From NCBI GenBank assembly GCA_036939755.1, contig JALLAZ010001961.1, forward strand, positions 1 through 10,687: 10,687 nt of DNA, in the 5' to 3' direction. Position 1 is the stretch's first letter. Each line of letters opens with the position of its first letter. The DNA comes from Stephanodiscus triporus (taxonomy: Eukaryota > Bacillariophyta > Thalassiosirophyceae > Thalassiosirales > Thalassiosiraceae). Below are positions 7,434-10,687 of this stretch, piece after piece. The notes beneath the pieces are model-generated. The model made no database searches. It was not told the origin of the DNA and saw nothing but the letters and a program-made list of their open reading frames with translations. Both the position numbers and the translations under genes were made by a program.

Positions 7434-7819
7434 CAGTCATCATTGCCGAAGAGAAGGTGGGAGAGTCATGCAACAATTCTAGCCATATTGATGGGTTGGA
7501 TGTTGCCAGGATACAAGACTTGTTTGCTGGCAATGTCTAGTTACCTTTTGTGTCATGATATTGCACATCCAGACATTGATGTCTTGAAGAATCATGTTAC
7601 AAAAGGCTTATCAGTGCAAATGGCAGCCCAGGAGGAGCGGCCCAGCCCAAGACCAAGAACAATATAACTGAAGGACTTGAAAATGGCTTGTGACATCTTG
7701 CAGTTGTGCCACATTTTGTCATCAAGTTTGATGCTTTCTGGGGGAGGCACCATCATTGATGGTGGTGGTGACAGCAGCAACAGAAAAGACCCAAATGCAA
7801 AGGACGTGCTCATTTTTTA
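7434..7819 (+). pseudogene. Stop-interrupted reading frame, possible decayed gene
   Basis: One plus frame is open from after TAA 7431-7433 to TAA 7817-7819 except for one internal TAA at 7665-7667. The part before the stop contains an Asp-Ile-Asp-Val-Leu stretch and ends in Pro/Arg/Glu-rich sequence. The part after it holds a Cys-Asp-Ile-Leu-Gln-Leu-Cys-His stretch followed by Gly/Asp/Ser-rich sequence. A second frame (to TAG 7538) also looks protein-like. This suggests a decayed coding remnant, possibly belonging to the same unit as the tandem duplication. No family is recognised, and the absence of an early ATG argues against a working gene. Confidence 0.25.
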
Positions 7820-7860
7820 ATTAGTAGTCTCTGTACCAATGATTTTGCCAATGTGGCCTG

Positions 7861-8100
7861 GAGCAATGCATTAGGTTGGATGGGTGTTGGACATCATATT
7901 CTTCTGTTGGGAAACTGGTAATGTTGCTGGGGGAGGGTGGGTTTGTGTGGTGATGAGATTTGAATTTGGACATGATGATGGGCAATGAGGGATTGGTTTG
8001 AAGATTGTCATGTAGTTGGGAGAGGGAGTGTGGTAGTGTGTCGCAAGAGGTAGGTATGAAATGGGGTATGTATGTGTAAGAGGAGAGAGAAGGTGAAAAA
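7861..8100. other. Strongly C-depleted, G/T/A-rich tract
   Basis: By hand count this 240 bp stretch has 13 C and 95 G on the plus strand, an extreme strand asymmetry. It includes a G-run cluster at about 7929-7940 (GGGGGAGGGTGGG-like). The near-absence of G on the minus strand creates a 108-codon minus frame (8147-7821) rich in His, Pro, Ser, Thr and Asn. That frame begins with ATG but is best explained by composition. Confidence 0.6.
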
Positions 8101-9310
8101 TCATTGGAGCTTGTTTGTAGAAATGGAAGCTCAAGTTCTGGGATCATGTGTTTTCATTTTCTGGTGGTGGAAATAAAGATAAGAAGCAAGAAAGACAGCC
8201 ATCTTTGGTGTAGGTACATCATAAAAAGATCTTCAGAGATGTTTGCATGAAGGAATCTGTGGAAAATTCATATGGAATCCTCACCAAAATATGAATTCCT
8301 GTTCAAGTTAAAGAGTGGCACAAATAAAGGCTTGTGCATTGTTGAGGAGCTGGAAGTGTGCAGTGGTTTCTTGGAGTGTCATGCCAGTGGTTGTGTGTGC
8401 TTGTTCCCACTGGTCTGGATGGTAGAGGCATACAAGTCTTCTGTATGCAAGTTTCACTTTGCATTCTGAGGCACCTAATCAATGGCCAATAATTTTCAGG
8501 GTTTGTGGGACAATAATGCACAATATTGCCCCATGGAAATGTTATCAATCTTCCTTGACCTCGACCCTCTACACATGCTCACTGCCTTCTTGCTGATACA
8601 TCAAACTTGTAGAGTGCAGTCTCCACTCAGCAAGGTCACCATTGATTGATATAAAGTATTGCCAAGTGTCACTTATCATGGGTGCATTGTCAGTGGCACT
8701 AACGAGGTGGCAAAGAAATGTACTGGGTGGCCTAGATTTTGAGGGATAAGAACAGCATGCACTCTAGTGGTCAGTCAACAATTTGACGATTTTTTACCTT
8801 ATGCCTACTGAACTGTACTCGTCAGCTCTTATCACTATTCATGACATTTAGCAATAGCTTGTTGTATGAATGATCTGAGCAGAGGGTTCTTTTAAGTAAA
8901 GAGTGATTCCCTAGACTTAGAGTTGGAGAATGTGACCACACTGCACTCCTGCATCAGTGATTGAGGTTCATCGATTTTTGTGGGACGCAAAATGTAACAT
9001 CCCACTGGAAACCCCACGTTGGATATCACACTTAAGAAATGTAAGCAAGGCAAACTTCATGTTTTGGTGATACTTTATGTAATTGTTCTTCACAGCGTTA
9101 AATATCTTTTTCATTTTGTGTTCTTAGCAGAAATCACGTTACTTTATGCATGCAGTTGTTCTTCACATTCTTTTAGTTATTCTTCACGAGTCAAACTTCT
9201 TTTCCAACTCGCTCTTCCACGCAGAAATCTCAGCAACATTCAATCTGAGGAATCCATCACAAATTAAAATAACCCTGCAGCGATGGCACTGCATCACTTT
9301 CCTTGGTAAT
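8101..9310. other. Intergenic DNA with no supported gene
   Basis: Frames in this 1.2 kb are short and interrupted. The longest ATG-started one is 65 codons at 8272-8469 (plus), Cys-rich and followed at once by further stops; it may be a remnant but resembles nothing known to me. An imperfect direct repeat lies at 9071-9166. The last bases should include the 3' UTR of the membrane-protein gene at 9311-10445, but no canonical AATAAA is visible on the minus strand. Confidence 0.45.
9071..9166. repeat. Imperfect direct repeat
   Basis: TACTTTATG begins at both 9071 and 9140. Each is followed after 3-7 bases by TTGTTCTTCAC (9083-9093 and 9156-9166). A weaker third copy of TTATTCTTCAC occurs near 9178-9188. 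The spacing is about 69-73 bp, suggesting an old duplication. Confidence 0.55.
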
Positions 9311-10445
9311 TTATCTTGAGGAATTAAGTCCTCGGACCGAGTCGATTACGAGGCTAGATAGACGGCGGGTTCTTGCACCATTCTCGCCGGCTTCGAAGTC
9401 TCCTTTGAAGAATGCCCACATGTATATTAAAGCGCAAATAATCCACAAGGCAGACCCGAAATTTTCAAAGATCGTTAATGTAACGTCCCAGTCTGATGTG
9501 TTGTCGAATACCCATAAGTACGCACACTGGTGTGTACGGGAGAGGGGGGGAGTCGATCAAACGTCAGCATATGAAACCTGTGAAAAAATATCCAGAAAAT
9601 CGGCAATGAGTTCTTACCACTACATCAATTACTGATCCTGAAAAATAGGCTAAATCTCCAAAAAGGAGGTATCTTTTAGTCCATTTGCCAGATTCCATAG
9701 TAACTGCACAGCATCTGTCATGCCTAAGCATCGTAAGTGAATCCAATAGGTAGAAATGAACGGAGACAAGATTGAAAATGTTGGAGAGATGAAAATCGAT
9801 TCCCGAGATGTAAACGGCAGAAGCAACACCAAAGACTCCGGCCAGCAACCTGAAACTGTGCCACAAATCTCGTTCGTTGATGATATCCAACATACCAGCA
9901 ATCGCGAAGCACAGGCTTCCAACCAGGAAGAAGATTTGGTAAGTTGAGACCGGTGCACCATTCATTTGCATACCTGGCACGTAATCATCTTCGTAGTTGT
10001 GATCGTCATTCTCTGCGATATAAGAATAAAATGTCGCATCATCGTCTGCGGTCATCACATACGTGGGCAGAGATAGCAATTCTTTTGCATATTTGTAATC
10101 CTCAACAGAGAGCACCATGTAAAATGTACTCCCCACGAGAAAGAGAAAGATAGATGTGAAATCCATGCAGACGTGTAACCTGCTTGGATTTTGCTGTTGG
10201 GGAATAGAGAGATGAGATGGGCAACCACATTATAGACATAGTTCGTAACACAAGAGGAGGTTGCATCGACGCTGAATCAGCGCATGAACGACATTCACCT
10301 TCGAACCATCTGCATCCGGCCCCGTAGAGGCCAACATTTTGATACCACCGGCGATTGGCGCGGGCCCGAGCTCCTCATCACCTTCGTTAGCAGTAGTGCG
10401 TTCGTGGCCGTCCTGGGCAGCCTCCGCGGTAGGTGTGTCATCCAT
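9311..10445 (-). CDS. Predicted six-span membrane protein, three exons, 312 residues
   Basis: The function is unknown. Splicing gives exon 1 at 10445-10299 (49 codons), exon 2 at 10193-9618 (192 codons) and exon 3 at 9526-9311 (71 codons plus TAA). Both introns are phase 0, have GT-AG ends, and remove in-frame stops. The ATG at 10445 is the first in-frame ATG after an upstream TGA; the frame could be extended only to a TTG at 10487. Residues 1-49 are acidic/Ala/Gly-rich and probably soluble. Membrane segments fall at about 61-79, 134-154, 162-180, 188-206, 223-246 and 265-281. A very acidic Asp/Glu/Tyr loop (about 99-119) separates the first two. Segments 1 and 2 share Phe-Leu-Val-Gly-Ser, and segments 5 and 6 have related Phe-Gly-Asp and Phe-Gly-Ser motifs, hinting at an internal repeat. 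A relation to YrhK-type small membrane domains is possible but is only a guess. The C-terminus is basic and Ser-rich. No signal peptide or catalytic motif was seen. Confidence 0.82.
9527..9617 (-). other. Intron 2 of the membrane-protein gene (91 nt)
   Basis: The donor is GTAGTG/GTAAGA, a near-consensus site. The acceptor is ACACACCAG/TGTGCG, behind a CTCCCCCCCTCTCCC tract and a branch-like GCTGAC. It is phase 0, and splicing opens a further 71 codons containing a sixth membrane segment. An earlier AG (9579-9578, TTTTTTCACAG) is also a good acceptor but leads to a stop after 6 codons. Intron retention stops at 9566-9564. Confidence 0.8.
10194..10298 (-). other. Intron 1 of the membrane-protein gene (105 nt)
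   Basis: The donor is CGAAG/GTGAAT and the acceptor is CCCCAACAG/CAAAAT, preceded by a pyrimidine-rich CATCTCATCTCTCTATTCCCC stretch. It is phase 0. The length is a multiple of three, but the intron contains an in-frame TAA (10232-10230), so retention would truncate the protein after 22 extra residues. The alternative acceptor 14 nt downstream (AAGCAG/G) would break the frame. Confidence 0.75.
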
Positions 10446-10595
10446 AGTGGTGTCGTGTTTTGTGTTCGCGTTGGCGGAAAGGTGCAACGTCTTTTTTTCT
10501 TCGAGGGGTTGTGCTGTTACACCTAAATAATGAGGTTGAGGGAACCTGGGGGTTGCGGGAAAGCTGCCGATTCAAAAAAAAAGGGGTGATTCTTT

Positions 10596-10687
10596 TGGAC
10601 AGATTTCAGTTGAGATTTTTTTTACACACGTACGTGTGTACTTTTTATGGTCTGTCCATCGTCCCAAACAATCTGTGTAAAATCTCA
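10596..10687. repeat. Nested inverted repeats around the palindrome
   Basis: TGGACAGA (10596-10603) pairs with TCTGTCCA (10651-10658), enclosing the palindrome. TGAGATTTT followed by TTTTACACA (10611-10627) pairs with TGTGTAAAATCTCA at the end of the window (10674-10687), with a 4-T interruption in the left arm. The right part is cut by the window edge, so the full extent is unknown. Confidence 0.6.
10623..10640. repeat. Perfect 18 bp palindrome
   Basis: TACACACGTACGTGTGTA is its own reverse complement. Its centre, CACGTACGTG, contains two ACGT cores of the kind bound by bZIP and bHLH factors in plants and algae, so a dimeric regulator site is possible. It can also form a cruciform. Confidence 0.8.

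Larger units (their letters stand above)
10446..10687 (-). promoter_or_regulatory. Upstream region of the membrane-protein gene
   Basis: This 242 bp stretch should carry the promoter and 5' UTR of the minus-strand membrane-protein gene, and possibly those of a divergent neighbour beyond the window. A TATA-like ATAAAAA lies at 10648-10642 on the minus strand, about 200 bp before the ATG. An 18 bp palindrome with ACGT cores follows at 10640-10623. Poly-A/poly-T runs flank it. Promoter function is inferred from position only. Confidence 0.4.

Noticed and set aside
7592..7813. Minus ORF of 73 codons
   Set aside because: It overlaps a better plus-strand frame, has no recognisable features, and lies next to another composition-driven frame.
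7925..7950. G-quadruplex
   Set aside because: Only three runs of three or more G are close together, and the fourth is GG, so a standard four-run motif is not complete.
7821..8147. Minus ORF of 108 codons, His/Pro/Ser/Thr-rich
   Set aside because: It does start with ATG, but it coincides with the C-depleted tract and its composition is explained by that. No domain is visible.
8303..8548. Minus ORF of 81 codons with many Cys, Thr and Pro
   Set aside because: Starts at TTG, overlaps a plus ORF of similar length, and cannot be tied to any family. A transposase was considered but no catalytic residues could be placed.
10230..10487. 85-codon minus ORF as a separate small gene
   Set aside because: It starts at TTG, and its 3' part is intronic. 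Its ATG-started portion splices in frame to the membrane-protein exon.

Overview
The window looks like nuclear DNA of a microbial eukaryote, most likely a diatom or another stramenopile (an inference, moderate at best). The reasons are a spliced gene with short GT-AG introns (91 and 105 bp), long intergenic stretches with repeats and no bacterial operon structure, and a very large ORF full of Asp/Arg/Ser/Thr/Gly runs built from trinucleotide repeats. No rRNA, tRNA, CRISPR array or recognisable virus or plasmid gene was seen.

Layout. Positions 1-317 hold no supported gene. Positions 318-5066 (minus) are one long open frame, 1582 codons from the first ATG. Its N-terminal ~925 residues are GC-rich, low-complexity and repeat-laden. 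Its C-terminal ~655 residues are ordinary, alpha-helix-like sequence at clearly lower GC. Its start codon overlaps by 4 nt the stop of a 40-codon hydrophobic upstream ORF (5063-5185). Positions 5186-5917 are leader or intergenic DNA. Positions 5918-6510 are a purine-purine-pyrimidine (RRY) period-3 tract that reads as Asp/Asn/Gly/Ser/Tyr-rich peptide interrupted by stops. Positions 6511-8100 hold inverted repeats, a recent ~199 bp tandem duplication (6982-7374), a stop-interrupted ORF (7434-7819) and a strongly C-depleted tract, and they may be remnants of mobile DNA. Positions 8101-9310 show no supported gene.

Positions 9311-10445 (minus) hold a second gene that only becomes visible after splicing. 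Three exons give a 312-residue protein with about six membrane segments and a recurring Phe-x-x-Gly-Ser-like motif in four of them. Upstream of it (10446-10687) are an 18 bp perfect palindrome and nested inverted repeats.

Both genes lie on the minus strand about 4.2 kb apart, and nothing shows that they work together. Neither could be given a firm function from sequence alone. The most useful results here are the reconstructed gene model at 9311-10445, the corrected start and upstream-ORF overlap of the large gene, and the repeat structures.
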